Part shown: one piece after another, positions 23,828 through 37,699 of the stretch
Layout: each line of letters begins with the position of its first letter
How positions within the stretch are numbered: position 1 is the stretch's first letter
Assembly: GCA_008973525.1 (NCBI GenBank)
Contig: WACJ01000301.1
Location: forward strand, 1 to 64,000
Reading direction: 5' to 3'
DNA from: Stenopsyche tienmushanensis
Lineage: Eukaryota > Arthropoda > Insecta > Trichoptera > Stenopsychidae
DNA: 64,000 nucleotides
Notes under the pieces: generated by a model
Told to the model about the DNA's origin: nothing
What the model saw: only the letters and a program-made list of their open reading frames with translations
Database searches by the model: none
Made by a program: the position numbers and the translations under genes

Positions 23828-25250
23828 CTCCAGGCGACCAACATCGTTTTCGAAAACTGGAGAGTAACAATTGCTATTTCAGCTGTCTATAGAATCCTAG
23901 GAAATAGATTCATTGCTGGTGGTGATTATAACGCCAAACAAACACAATGGGGCTCGAGACTAAAAACCACTAAAGGACAAGAGTTATACAAGGCTATAGT
24001 TGCGATGAATCTTAATACCGTCTCGTCAAATCAACCCACGTAGTGACCAACTGATCCCAGACACGAATGACTTTTAGGTCATAAAAAAATATCAATTCAA
24101 GACAGAATCCAGTCTCCACTTGTCCACTGATAATTTTCCCGTCATAGTCACGATGAGCAAGCATATAAGGGAAACACCGAAGCCCCTAACTTTGACCAAT
24201 AACCGCACAAACTGGAACGTCTTTCGTGAACTAATCGACAACCACTTGACGACAAACATACACTTAAAACGAAAAAGAACTTAATTGATACAGTTGAACT
24301 TTTCAACTTTTCTTTGCGGGAAGCCGTCAGGAATTCAACTCCGGAATGGACGCAAAAAAATATAAAAAATCTGTTGTGCACAACAATCAGAAACAGAAAA
24401 ATGCAAAAGAAGAAAATTATGGCAAGTGACGAGATTGCCGAAAAATAAACTAAACCGTGCTATAAAAAGCGACATCACTAAAACCAAGAACGAAGAAATC
24501 AGCGATTATCTCAAAATGCTTACCGCCACAGAAGCCACAGATTACTCGTGGAAAGTTACAAAGTACCTAAAGCGACCACAAGAAATATCACCGCCTATCA
24601 AAAAGAAAAACGGAGAATGGGCTAGAAATAGCATAGAAAATGTGGAAATATTTGCTAAGCATTATGATGCATTACGATGCAGCTCTTCTAACCTCACATA
24701 ACAACCCCACAACAATCTCTCAACTACACTGAATAATGACTCAAGAAGGGGCGCATAAAGGCTAATGAAAACAAACCTATACATGTCATTTTCACCAACA
24801 GAAGAGATGCATGTCCTCCTGTTTCACTGAATGACTGCGCACTGCCAAGTCAAGTCAAATATCTCAGTGTGCACTTGGACAGGCGCTTAATATGAAAGAT
24901 GCACATCAGTAAGAAAAGAAAGCAACTCGAAATGAAAATGAGAATGTTATATTGGCTGATGGACCGAAAATCAGAACTGTCACTACAAAATAAGTCATTT
25001 ACATATATACAAAACCATACTAAAACCTATTTGGACGTACGGAATACAACTCTGGGGTACCGCATCGACCTCCAATATTGACATTTTTCGACGCTTTCAG
25101 TCCAAAATACTGCGTACTTTAGGTGATGTTCCATGATACGCGACAAATGATATTATACACAGAAAACTAAACATATCTACAGTGAAACAGAAGATTGAAA
25201 GACATATCAAAAATATAAACAAAGACTAAATACACACCTTCCCGATAAAT
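23828..25250 (+). pseudogene. Jockey-clade LINE fragment, internally deleted
   Basis: Endonuclease text LQATNIVFENWRVTIAISAVY joins directly to NRFIAGGDYNAKQTQWGSRL (23828-24043), with a deletion between them. Next come connector frames SLREAVRNSTPEW and EEISDYLKMLTATEATDYSW (24300-24690). The reverse-transcriptase core is missing, and sequence resumes near 24750 with the late region (KQLEMKMRMLYWLMDRKSEL, PIWTYGIQLWGTAS, FQSKILRTLGD), ending about 25250. Domain order and wording match Jockey-type LINE proteins. Multiple stops, frameshifts and two deletions show that it is dead. Confidence 0.82.
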
Positions 25251-25284
25251 GATATATATGTGATTCATCCCATGCATGAATGAT

Positions 25285-25525
25285 GGTTTGGCAGCAATTC
25301 CTGTGTCTTCAGCCTAGCCCAAGGAAAATTGCTCAGTCTTTAAAAGCCTCCTTCGATACGCTCACCCAGGTGACGCGCTGGGTGATCGTTCAAGATCATA
25401 TTGCCTTCAATATGGAGTACATGAGGAGGTGTATACATGATAAAGACGAGATAGAGAATGGATACAGAAAAGTCCCTAGATTTGCAGCGGACTGCGTTTG
25501 TCCTACACTGTAGTGTTGATACTAG
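25285..25525. mobile_element. Third copy of the 10755-11109 MITE family
   Basis: The blocks AGCCTAGCCCAAGG, TGCTCAGTCTTTAAAAGCC and TGAGGAGGTGTATACATGAT through GGACTGCGTTTGTCC match the copies at 10880-11090 and 13930-14110. It lies in what appears to be the 3' part of the LINE, just before a stretch (25550-25740) that may be LINE tail. Confidence 0.5.
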
Positions 25526-26399
25526 GAAGTATCAACATGATTTTGATACTGTTAACATATTAGGCAGTTTCATCACGATATCAGACAAAGCAAAAAAATA
25601 TGAGCTTTTAAATAAAAACAGTAAATAAAGTCACATGTAATGTGATATATAAGATGTTAATTTCAAAAAACATATTCACAGAGCTCCAAATATAAGATAT
25701 TATAGATTGTCCTATATGTAGTAGACTAATAAAGATAGAAGATTAAGTAAATTCTATAGTAGGAACTATTTCGTTTCCATGGTGCATTTTGAAAATAATC
25801 AGTTTGCATGCAATGAAGGATCTGAGGGACTCATGAAGGATCTGGTGTACTAAGGTAGGATTGTTTATAAAAATTGTTAAGCTGTTGACATGCGTCGTTA
25901 AAGATTTTAATGGAAATCTAAAGAACTTGATTCTCTCCAAAGATTATTTACATCTTTCTCTAATTCATACGAAGTTAAATAATCGTATTATTGGATATCA
26001 AGAACGAGATGTGTCGCTAGGGGTCGAGGCTTATATACAAACATACGCATCGGGGAGGAGATCACCCCCATTTCATCCCCCTCGATTTCCACCCGCGTCC
26101 GCGTGGATTTTCTGACGCGACACATGGTGCGTCTTATTTTCACGATCAAGCCTTTACAAAATAGCGGTTTGATCGATCTAAAATCACACAGGGATGTGTA
26201 TGACATTCGAGGGGTCGTTTGTAAAATCTGCGTTTCGCGTAATTTCATGCGTACGTCTTGGATCGATAATATTGTTGTTGTGTTGTCATCGAGCTGCGTC
26301 TTTTGCGAGCGTTTAAGCTTTATTTTTTTAATGAAGAACAGGCGATTTTTAATGCAAACCGGGTGCGTTTATCCCATTTCGAGTATAATTAGGGTAGGT

Positions 26400-27060
26400 T
26401 TGCATCTCGAGAGCGTGGCTGCGTCTTAAATTTGGGTGTTTGGGATCGATCGTTGCGCAAAACGGCGCGGTTTGCCTTTATTTTCCGAGTGGAAATGACA
26501 AAAAGTGGGCTTGTACAGTTTTGAAAATAACGGCTCGCATGGCTATTGTTGAAAAAATGTCAGCAATTTGAATGTGAATCGAAGCGAGAGAGCGAAAGAA
26601 CGAGGTCGGAGAGCGAATCGAAGCGCAATTTGCCGATGACACGTTTGACGATTACCGTCGCTGGTATCCGATTACGTCCTCCGGCTCGCTAAACCCGTTC
26701 GTCGAGATCTATTCGAGAAGACAGAAGGCAGAAAACAGAAGACGACAAGTCGAGGTCTACCTGCGAGGAGTCGCGGGGGTCGCGAGTTCGCGCGAGACGC
26801 GGAACGAGAACTAGAACGAGGCTAGATCGGGTTACTCACTGTGAGTGCTGGCAGAAGAATCGATCGGAGGTCAGGGCGGAAGGCACGACGAAGGGCGCGA
26901 AGGGCGCGAAACGTCACAACGAGCGGCCGCTTCGGGCGGCTGTGCCGGAATTTGATTTCCGCATCGATCGGGAGGCGGGGGTGGAGGGTTTAAGTGGAGG
27001 TTAGAGGGTGGAGGGCGGCGCCGACGTACTGCCGACAATAGTACGCGCATCCCACCCTCC
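26400..27060. promoter_or_regulatory. CpG-rich island, possible promoter
   Basis: A sharp switch to GC- and CpG-rich sequence, with runs such as GAGTCGCGGGGGTCGCGAG, ends abruptly at about 27060. A donor-like GTGAGT occurs on both strands at 26834-26846 (GTTACTCACTGTGAGTG is nearly palindromic), so the direction of any first exon cannot be decided. It could serve the minus-strand exon candidates at 15-17 kb or an unseen gene. Confidence 0.4.
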
Positions 27061-28001
27061 TTACACTTCCTATATTACTACAGCCGTGAACATCATTCAA
27101 ACAACATCCTTCCAATGTCTCTTTTTACGCATCAAGAGCGCATATAAAAATTCTAAATGACATAATTCACATTAAAAATTAGAAATACAATAAGTTTAAA
27201 TAAATCTAAAGTCGCGGAAAATTATCAAAAAACGAGGATTACAAAAAAAATTAGACCGAATTCGATTGAAGATGATCAAATAAACAAACGGTATTTAAAG
27301 TTTTAGGCACAGAGAGGGCCCAATTGCGAGACTTTAATGGCGAGAACCTTTGTACTCGAACTGGAGTTGGAGTTGAATTCTTTTATATAGTTTAAGTTTT
27401 TGAAGTGAGCGAAAATCAAGCTGTGGCTTGTGTACAAATGAAAATATGCTTAAAATAACCGGATTTACATTTTTTTTTAAATAAAAACAACACAGATTAT
27501 CAATAAAATATTGCTTTCAGTAACAGCAATGCTTTTACATATGTAAATCGTACATTATGCAGCCTTTTTTGTTTGTTTACTTTGGGCAAATTGTAAACAC
27601 GAACGTCTGCTGTCCACTCTGAATGTGCATGCGAACGTCGATTGATGGCAAGAAATTATAATAATGGCCAACAAAAAAGAGACCCTCTGAAAAAGGGCAA
27701 TTTCGAGTAGGCTAGCGTTTGTATGCACAAAAATTATTCTCAAAGAAAACGCACGGTATTTATAAGGCTGATGAGTTTTGAAGATTTTTGTCTGGATAGT
27801 TTATATTTTTTGACGATGTGTTTCTTTTTGATATTATTTTTTGCTTTTCTTACGAAACTATCTCGGTTGCAAGACGAGGACTATCCGTATTTTATCTTTT
27901 ATTCTCACAAGCGTTGTAATTTATGTACGTCTGTGCACGAGGAGTCGTTAATCCAAAGATTTTTAGTGGAAATAATCTTGTCTTTCACTGCAATATAAAT
28001 C
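27061..28001. other. AT-rich sequence without recognised features
   Basis: A plus-strand frame at 27723-27998 has a hydrophobic N-terminal half but ends inside the dispersed repeat. I do not call it a gene. Confidence 0.35.
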
Positions 28002-28525
28002 TTAACCCCTAAAGGAGTACTATCCCAGGGCCTGAGACCCCTCCTCAACTTATCAGAAAGAGCACTTTTGTACCTTGAGCTCGGAGACAGACAGAGACAG
28101 AGAGAGAACGTAGCGCAGTTCGGGAGACAGAGACGGAGAGCTTCCTTGCATACATTGCACAAGTGTATAGATCGTTAGCCCAAATTTATCGACTTCAATT
28201 TGTTTACGAAAAGAAATTACCGAATATTTTGTGCTATCGACAGTGTTTATTTTTTTAAATTGCTTCCTGTTCGTCGCTGCTTGTGTAATGAGTCTTTGTC
28301 TAATTATCATTTCATTATAAAGCAGGAGCAAATAAATCGATTTCTTGTGTATTGTTTATGTAAAAAAAAATGGCGTGGTCTTGTATGCTATCAACAGTGT
28401 TTATTTAAAATTGACTCTGCCTCGAACTGAAGATTGTTTTACGTTGATAAAATGTAATCGGTGTAAAGCGATTATGCCATCGACGACTTCATCGATTTTA
28501 AATTTGCTTACTTCTCAAAAGGTTT
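28002..28525 (+). repeat. Approximately 530-bp dispersed repeat, copy 1
   Basis: The repeat begins TTAACCCCTAAAGGAGTACT and is matched in reverse complement by 61730-62259 along its whole length, including GACAGAGACGGAGAGC and GGCGTGGTCTTGTATGCTAT. At its far end both copies keep a frame with N-R-C-K..I-M..TTS.ILNLLT.QK, which recalls a BED-type zinc-finger start of a hAT transposase, though the fit is loose. Confidence 0.7.
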
Positions 28526-29465
28526 GAACAATTGTGTAGTGTGGAGTATAATTGTCACGATGGAAAGTTGGCTTTCATCCAGCAGGTGAAGAAGTACAGT
28601 AATCGGGGAGAATTTAAATACAACGCCTTTTTAAGAGCGAAAGAGTGAACTGTGAGCCTTGACTCAAGCATGTTCGAGGAAGAGGCTCGTTATTGTGAAG
28701 TCTCACAGTTGGATATCGCTCTTCGTCCCCTTTCAACAAAACATCCTTTATCGTTCATCTTTTTGCGCTTCTCCTACAATTCGAAAGAAAGCATTCCACG
28801 TAGGCATTATTGCGAAATTACTATGATCAAGATTTGCAGCTCATTGCTAAATGCTGAGATTAAAATGTTATATCAAAAGTTGATGCAAGATTTTCTTTTT
28901 ATTTATTGAACAAGATGGAAAAAATTGTGCCAATAAATAAATAATAATTTAAGGAAGCAAGAAGACTTTTATTGTGTGATTTTTTGTATGTATTCATATA
29001 CCTTATGTACGCATAAAATATCCGTAACAACATGGATAGACAAAAAGAAATATGGATAGCTCACGATGTGATAGACGAATATAAATCCGTATCAGTATTT
29101 ACGAAGATTTACGCATCAGTAGTTGCTATAGTGATTTTAGAATTTAGACGAAGGAGGAATGAGTTCAATGTTTGTCATTGTGTGACAAATATTCTTGCAA
29201 TAATTTTATCGACTCTTTCTTGACTTTTTTAACTTTCGGGCTGCTTTCCTCAATGGAATTGTTGTCAGACCAACTTAGAAATCCTTATTTAATACAATTC
29301 TGAAAAAACAATTTGAAAGCATTCTTCTGAAGGTCCATCCTATTCCATTTTTATGAAAATCATATTTTCTTAAAGGCAGTAGATTTCTTCTATCTACCTC
29401 TTGTAGTCTCTGTTGGCCTTGTTCAAAATTTTGATCCAGTCTTTGTTTAAACCTCTGGACGCTAA

Positions 29466-29944
29466 GCAACGATATATCGACGATTAAAAAATGCTCGAAT
29501 GTTAATAGTTTCTGTGCATCAGGGTATCAGTGTTTAATCTTGTAATGCATCTTGCTCACACATCAACGCGATTAATCGAGAGGGAGGAAGATAGCAAACT
29601 TCAGTTTAAAAAAAACCGTAGGAACAACACGGATTAAAAGATATCAAGGGTCATCAAAAAACAAGTTCTGCAGAATGTTGATTATTTTTTTAGCCGAGGA
29701 TGAGCTATAAAAGTAATAAGTATGACTGATATAAAAGGACCAAGAGGGTATGTGATTTTGGTTGCGTTCATGTTTACCTCAAATTTATCCTCATTTGTCC
29801 AATCAATTTAATATAACGTAATTTAAAAATGTATTATTGAAGCATTTAAAGGCTTGTAAATGGTATGTAAAAAATTACTACTGACTAGATAAATGAATAA
29901 TAGAAAAATGTTGAAAATTACTGCCAACGTCGATATATCGCTGC
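29466..29944. mobile_element. Short TIR element with CGATATATCG ends
   Basis: The left end GCAACGATATATCGACG is matched by the reverse complement of the right end, GCAGCGATATATCGACG. Related palindromic ends occur at 9261-9306. The interior of about 450 bases has a minus-strand frame at 29275-29469 only at its edge and no transposase. Confidence 0.5.
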
Positions 29945-31080
29945 ATTCGCAATAGCACTCTAATATTCGATTCGCGAGAACTTTGATTCAAAATAGCTTC
30001 ATTGAAAGTTATATGAAACTCTTGTTTAATTGATAAGTATATTTTAAAAGAGTAATTAACGTGGTTCGTTTAATTCCGTGCTTTTATAAACATCATCGCG
30101 TGTAATAATCGGGGCGATCATTTCATAGATAAATGGCGGGAATTTTAAATCCAATTTAAACGTCTAGTGCTCATAACTCTCATGCAACATAGACGTAGAC
30201 GTACGTATACGCTATCTATCTCATTCTATAAGCACGACTTTAAATTGCTCTATCTCGCTCGCACTTCATATTGCAGCATAATACCTTTTGTGCGATTCTT
30301 ATTCTAAGCATTGAATAGCGATTGTTAGTTTGAATGCATTTTTGAAAGATAAAATGACATTTTTAATTATTTTATCAACAATATATATATTTTAAATTTA
30401 AAAGATCAAAACACTTTCGTGAAATTATATCATAAAATGTTTCAGCATATTTTTTACATTTCCGCAATATTAGTTCTCTTTGAGTTTTGATCCAATGTTT
30501 CCGCCGGCCGGAAATAACAAACACTTTTACGATTGCGCAATTTCAAATGCATACAAATAGACATGAGCGAAATATTTCCAGAGATCAAAACAGAATATTG
30601 TATTTCCCCCTTTTGAAATAAAATACATATTAATTAAAAAAATACTCACAAATCAATATTGTTTGAAAACAAACACAAAAACATTTTATTCCTATATATC
30701 ACTTGTTTTTATCTATTCGATGGAATATATTTTTTACATGGGTCGATGTCGGAGCCATAACTAAGAACAACAAATTCTCACCGGAAATCAGAAGGACTGA
30801 GAGAGTTCGCGATTTGATTACTAGTGATCGGGCGATTTCTCTTTCGAAAACCGCTCTCTTCGGTCGCACCTTAATTCGTTCCGCACATACAAGATACTGC
30901 GACCTCTTCAAAGTCATCGAAACCACTTCATCCCACCGTTTTTAATTATTACAATGCCCGATATGATTCTTTAGCGTAAATAATATTTTCAAACAGATAA
31001 ACCATCGAAAAGATTTAAACTTTAAAATTCAAATTCGTGAGCTAATGATTATAAATTGATTCATTTTATAAGATAGTATA
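29945..31080. other. Intergenic sequence upstream of the first kinase gene
   Basis: AT-rich, no repeat shared with the rest of the window. Opposed frames at 30699-30945 overlap on both strands and lack family resemblance. Confidence 0.35.
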
Positions 31081-31099
31081 TATGCACCAACCTGCATCA

Positions 31100-31595
31100 T
31101 AATGTTTAAAAATATTTTTTTTATTAAAAAAAAAATCATCCTTTTTATTAAATACATTTTTTTAATGTTTATAAGTTATATAGATATTATTTAAGTTTTT
31201 TGCGTTCATAATTAATGTAATATTATAAAGAACGGTAAAATTATTTTGACAATTATTATACACACACATAAATATATATATATATATATTTGCTATTACT
31301 AATATTTCAAATATATTTTCATAATGTATATACAAATTAATAATAATGCTAATATATTATAATTTTAACAATCAAAAATAACGGCGCAAAGATGCACACA
31401 GTATACGAGTTTAGTACAGTATTTATTGGCCGGAAAATAGCCGGCGATGGCTTACGACCAACCGTCACTTTGAACTGCGATGTGTGTCGTTGGACGGTGA
31501 GGCGCACCGTTTGTCCGTTCTTATTGTATAATTCGGTTTTTCGCTGCAAATAACTCGTATTTCTTCACGCATCAGTCTTGCAAAAGACTAAAAAG
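31100..31595 (+). promoter_or_regulatory. Promoter and 5' non-coding exon of Aurora copy 1
   Basis: The sequence from about 31430 (TATTTATTGGCCGGAAAATA, GCTGCAAATAA, ATTTCTTCA) is conserved upstream of the second kinase at 34575-34718. The exon ends AAAAG|GTATGT at 31595. The acceptor before the coding exon is at 31816-31817, giving an intron of 222 bases. The transcription start is not visible. An AT dinucleotide run lies at about 31273-31290. Confidence 0.6.
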
Positions 31596-31820
31596 GTATG
31601 TTTAAAAGTGTTGTTATAAAAAAAGCAGTTCTTCAATCCTAATAATACAACAAATGTTGTAATATGGTCGACCTTAAAATTAGTACCCATTGTAATAATA
31701 CAAACTACTTTATGAATTTATCATTTCACAAACGATCCTGTATTATTAGTATTATTGTAAAAATCGACATTGGTATTAAAACAAATTTTTCATAGGAAAT
31801 ATACTTTTTTATTCTAGAAA

Positions 31821-33234
<1,414 letters not shown>

Positions 33235-34260
33235 TAAATAATTTTGTTATAATATGTATAATTATTATTAGTGATTATTATAATAGTATTTTTAAATTAT
33301 TCAATTATGTAGTTCAATCATTTTTTAAACATATTTTAATTTCTCGCCTGGAAAAAAAGAATGACATTTCAAAACAGATTTTAAATATAGCAGTCAACCC
33401 ATTCCATACCAGGAACATGTCTAGTGTGTTCATATGTAAATACAATTCTCTTAGTTCTGTGCAGTGTGTAGCAAGCTTGTATATCAATAAATGAACCTTA
33501 ACACTATTGATAGCACACAATATTCATTTATTTCTTAAGAATATTTCTTGAAATTTAATTTATGTTTAAATCTGCTTGCTGTTGTTGCAAAAAAATAAAA
33601 GGATAGTGTTGCCATACAAGCCTGTAAGTTTTATTCTAAAGGAGTATATTTTGCAAAGATGTAGCTAATGATGTCGCTAAAGATGAAAGTGTGGATCAGT
33701 ACATGAACAACGGCATATGTGTTACAAAATGAAGGAACTGCAGAGAAGTCTCGATGATTTATTTAAAATTCAATGGAAAGATGTCGGAGACAAGAAATAA
33801 ACGTGGTAATATTGACCTATAGTAGTGTAACGAAGACGCTACTCGCTAAAACCCCTCATTCACTGCCGCCACCCGGCTACTAGCTAAGTATTGCGCAAGA
33901 ATGACAGCGATGCTTCCCTTTTGGGTCCTCCTTCATGTCCTTTGTTCTCCTGAATGTCGCTCGTGTGTCGGTTAGGAGGATTCTTCTATTGTTCGTCGTC
34001 TTGTACGTTCAGCATCCTGCTGCATAGCGCTCGTCGTGTATTTGCACCACACATTCTATGCCTTGGCATTCGTTAACATTGAAGGTATGTTGCTAGGGGA
34101 AAGCAAGCTGACTCCCAGCTCCTCCCCCCATAGAATGTCCCTTTCGGTGCTCCATGCTGGGCAGACAAATGTCGTGTGTGCAGCATCGTCATATTGGGGT
34201 AATAACGTCAGCCCATTGTAATTCATGAGACGTCATATAAATGCCAGTTAAGGTTTGAAC
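33235..34260. other. Sequence between the two kinase copies
   Basis: At 33560-33790 the sequence GCAAAAAAATAAAAGGATAG and its continuation resemble 38025-38200 and 55750-55890, the presumed 3' region of a Penelope-like element. From about 33826 (TGTAACGAAGAC) to about 34220 the composition is more balanced and may be a solo LTR, but no matching end or target duplication was established. Confidence 0.4.
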
Positions 34261-34269
34261 TTTAAAATT

Positions 34270-34718
34270 AAAGTCGGGAAATTATCATTATCAATTGATA
34301 ATTTTAGAAGACAGGATTTACATTTACTTTGAAATTTAATTTTTTTAAAATTCCCCATAATTAAATACAATTTTTTTTTACGTTTATAAGTTATATGAAT
34401 ATTCTTAATTATTCAAGATTTTTGCGCTTAAAAGTATTTTTTTTGTTGTTATTACTATTTCAAATTTAATTTAATTATTTTTATGCCGTTTTATGTACAA
34501 ATTAATTATAATATAAATATATTGCAATTTTAACGATAGAAAGTAGCGGCGCAAAGATATACAAAATATAGGAGTAAGTACAGTATTTATTGGCCGAAAA
34601 ATAGTCGGCGATAGACCGTGATAAATGTCGTTGGATGGCGTTCTTACTGTACAATTCGAATCCTCGCTGCAAATAATTCATATTTCTTCAAACTTCAGGC
34701 CTACAAAAGATCAAAATG
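34270..34718 (+). promoter_or_regulatory. Promoter and 5' exon of Aurora copy 2
   Basis: Homologous to the region upstream of copy 1. The exon ends CAAAATG|GTACGT at 34718. Because the next exon starts AAAATGGAC, splicing puts this ATG in frame two codons before the conserved start (ATG AAA ATG GAC), which copy 1 does not have. The intron (34719-35146) is longer than in copy 1. Confidence 0.55.
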
Positions 34719-35149
34719 GTACGTTTAGAAGTGTTTATATAAAAAATTGGTCATTTTGAGTGTTGTAAAGTCTATTTTATAAGTTTAAACAAGTGTTAAA
34801 AAATGAAGTGATGTTTTGACAATGTATATAATGTTTAAATAAATAAATATTTACCAATAATAATGAAGTTCTTCAGTCCTAATAATACGACAGAAATGTT
34901 GTAATCTAGTCGACCTTAAAATTAGTGCCCATTGGAATAATATAATGCTGTTTTAAATGCACATAAGTTTCAATATGCCAAAAAAGGATTTTTGATTTCT
35001 GTTTGTTTTAGAAGTTAAGATCTTTAGATTTTATTTGAAGTTGCTTTTATGTAATAAAACTACTTTATGAATTTATTAGTATTATTGAACAAATCGACAT
35101 CGATATTAAAATAACCTTTTCTTAGGAAATATACTTTTTATTTTAGAAA

Positions 35150-37427
35150 ATGGACTCCACAGAATTCACCGATTTTTCTCAAGAAATAATGAAAGGAGTT
35201 CCAGAAAAATTGAAATGCGACTGTTTCAACACGACTGATAAAATAATCAAGCATCCAGCTTTTGGAAATGAGTTAGATCCTATTTTAATTTATAAAATCA
35301 CAGTTATAAATATACATTAAGACTCCGTTCAAGGCTGTTTAAGTATTACGTGGTAAAGTTTGGATTCCTCGAAATTGCGCATGACTTTGTTGCTTTGATA
35401 CTCGCATGCAGGAGTGCAAAAAAATAAATAAAACGTCAAGAAAAAGCATTTTTTACCATTATTTACATGTCACAATGATCTCATTTAATGCTGTAACTTA
35501 TTGGAACGTATTCCCTGCGTTAAGTGCGGTTGTACCATACAAGCGTCTAATTATATTGCGAATTGTTTTTCTTAATTGCAAATTTCTCTCAGATATCCTT
35601 GGTCGTCGGACGATTTTGAATTGGGCTTTCCTATGGGAAGAGGAAAATTTGGCAGAGTATATTGTGCGCGAGAAAAGAAGACCGGTCATATTGTCGCCTT
35701 AAAGATATTATTCAAATCAGAAATAACGCAGTATAAGATCGAGAGACAGGTCCTTCGTGAAATTGAAATCCAATCGCATTTGAAGTGAGATTTATTTCAA
35801 TTATAGAATGAATCGGTACGCATGTTTTTTCCCATTTGTAACTGCATTTTTTTATTGTATTTCAGACATTTGCACATTTTACGAATGCTAACATGGTTCC
35901 ATGACGATGTAAGAATTTATATCGTTCTAGAGTACGCTTCCGGTGGTGAACTTTACACCCATTTAAAAAATGCACCTAATTCTCGATTCTCTGAAAAAGT
36001 GGCTGCGAAATATACATATCAGGTGAATTTTCACGTTTAGAATATGGGACGCGCATATCGACACCTAATAGACCGCAAAATCAGTAAAACTTTCGCATAG
36101 GACTCTTTTTTTACATACTTTAGTAAAATAATCGTAACATTAATTTGTAACTTATAACAAATCTTCTCCATGGTTTTTTCTATATTTTGATAATGATGGT
36201 CCAAAAAAGTTGGTCCAAATCACAAATTTAGTTCACGAACTGTTTATTATATTCATAATAGTATAAAAATAGCCTTGATAGTACAGAGAGCACATAACAA
36301 AACCCATAAACATATCGAACAAAGGATCGCCAGGAACTGAGATCAATATTTTGACAAAAAAGTTTCTTTGTCATAAAGAAAGTTATTAAACTGTTTAAAA
36401 ATGTGCTCCAGATGTGTCCATTATCGACATGTATCAAAGAAATAAAATCTGTAAGTCGTATTTTGTTTTAGTTTACCAAGAAATGACGTTGTACAATACG
36501 ATATGCAAACCCATGCTAGTGCGAGATCGATCTACAATGGTCGGCGCCAATTTCCACACTAGAGCGGGATCGGTCTTAAGGTGTTAACTTCATATAAATT
36601 ATTTAAATGTGAGTTTCAATTACTCATCACTTATATAATAATAATACATTACATACAGGAAAACAGCATAATTCATAAAAATATGCTTCCGTTACGTATT
36701 GTGTTAACACAATTATGGATTTTTATCCATCACTGATAGACTCATTGCTTAAGAAATTATTTTATACGATATGAATAATTCATTTTTGAATGATGTATTT
36801 TTAATAGATAGCAAGTGCTTTACATTATTGCCATAAAAAAAATGTTATGCACAGAGATTTGAAACCGGAAAATATTCTCGTAACGAAGGATAAAAATTTA
36901 AAATTGGCAGATTTTGGATGGTCTGTGCACGCTCCATCAACCCGGTACGATTTCATATAAAATATTTTTTAACAATACGCATATGTAAATTGTAACAGCA
37001 TTTATTAATGAATTTTAGTCGTAAAACTATATGTGGAACACTCGATTATTTACCTCCTGAAATGGTCGTTGGTAAAACTTATGATATAGCAGTGGATATA
37101 TGGTGTTTGGGAATCCTTTGTTATGAATTCTTAGTCGGTAATCCACCTTTTGAAAGCGACGATAGACAGAAAACATATGACATGATATTAGCAGTTAAAA
37201 TATACTATCCACCTTTCATGCCGCCAGGAGGCAAAGACTTAATCAGCAAGGTGAATATTAAATATTTTTTTGTATTTGTGCAATCCATAAAACATTTCAT
37301 TAATAAAATACTTTATAATTTACAGTTATTGGTCCGTGACAGTGCGGAACGGCTCTCTTTACCCAATGTTATGGAGCATCCATGGATTATGAAATACAAA
37401 GATGAAGTAATTCACGCTATTCATTGA
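35150..37427 (+). CDS. aurB: Aurora B-type mitotic serine/threonine kinase, copy 2
   Basis: Six coding exons of the same lengths as copy 1 (35150-35271, 35593-35784, 35866-36022, 36808-36944, 37019-37250, 37326-37427) give 313 codons without a break. The glycine loop, lysine 78, Glu97, [11 protein letters not shown] and Thr206 in RRKTICGT are all kept. Differences from copy 1 are dense in the first 41 residues (11 by my count) and sparse in the kinase domain (about 18 in 272). The first coding donor is GTTAGA, weaker than GTAAGA in copy 1, and the third intron is about 785 bases against 105, from an inserted repeat. It is either a second functional Aurora B or an early-stage duplicate under relaxed constraint. 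No disabling change is seen. Confidence 0.91.
36055..36590. mobile_element. Probable TIR element inserted in the third intron of Aurora copy 2
   Basis: The extra intron sequence begins near GACACCTAATAGACCG and ends near CGGTCTTAAGGTGTTAA, imperfect inverted ends. The right end abuts TTAA. Copy 1 has a short intron here with recognisable flanks (GAATATGGGA and TGAATAATTCATTTTT), so the insertion came after the gene duplication. The left TTAA is not preserved. Confidence 0.42.
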
Positions 37428-37699
37428 TATAATAGTTTTGTATGTAATAAGTATGATTATTTTTAGTGATTATTATAATAGAATTTTAAAAATATTTAAT
37501 TATTTAGTTAATTATTTATTAAAGACAAAATTTCGAAATAGATCTTATCTTACTTTCATTAGCATTTTGGGTATGACCACGCAAACTTAAATAATTTATT
37601 CACTTTTTATTACTTACTAAAAAAATATCATATAAATATTCGCATTATATAATCTGAGTAATCAATTTACATCATTGGTAACAACAATAATTTCAAATC

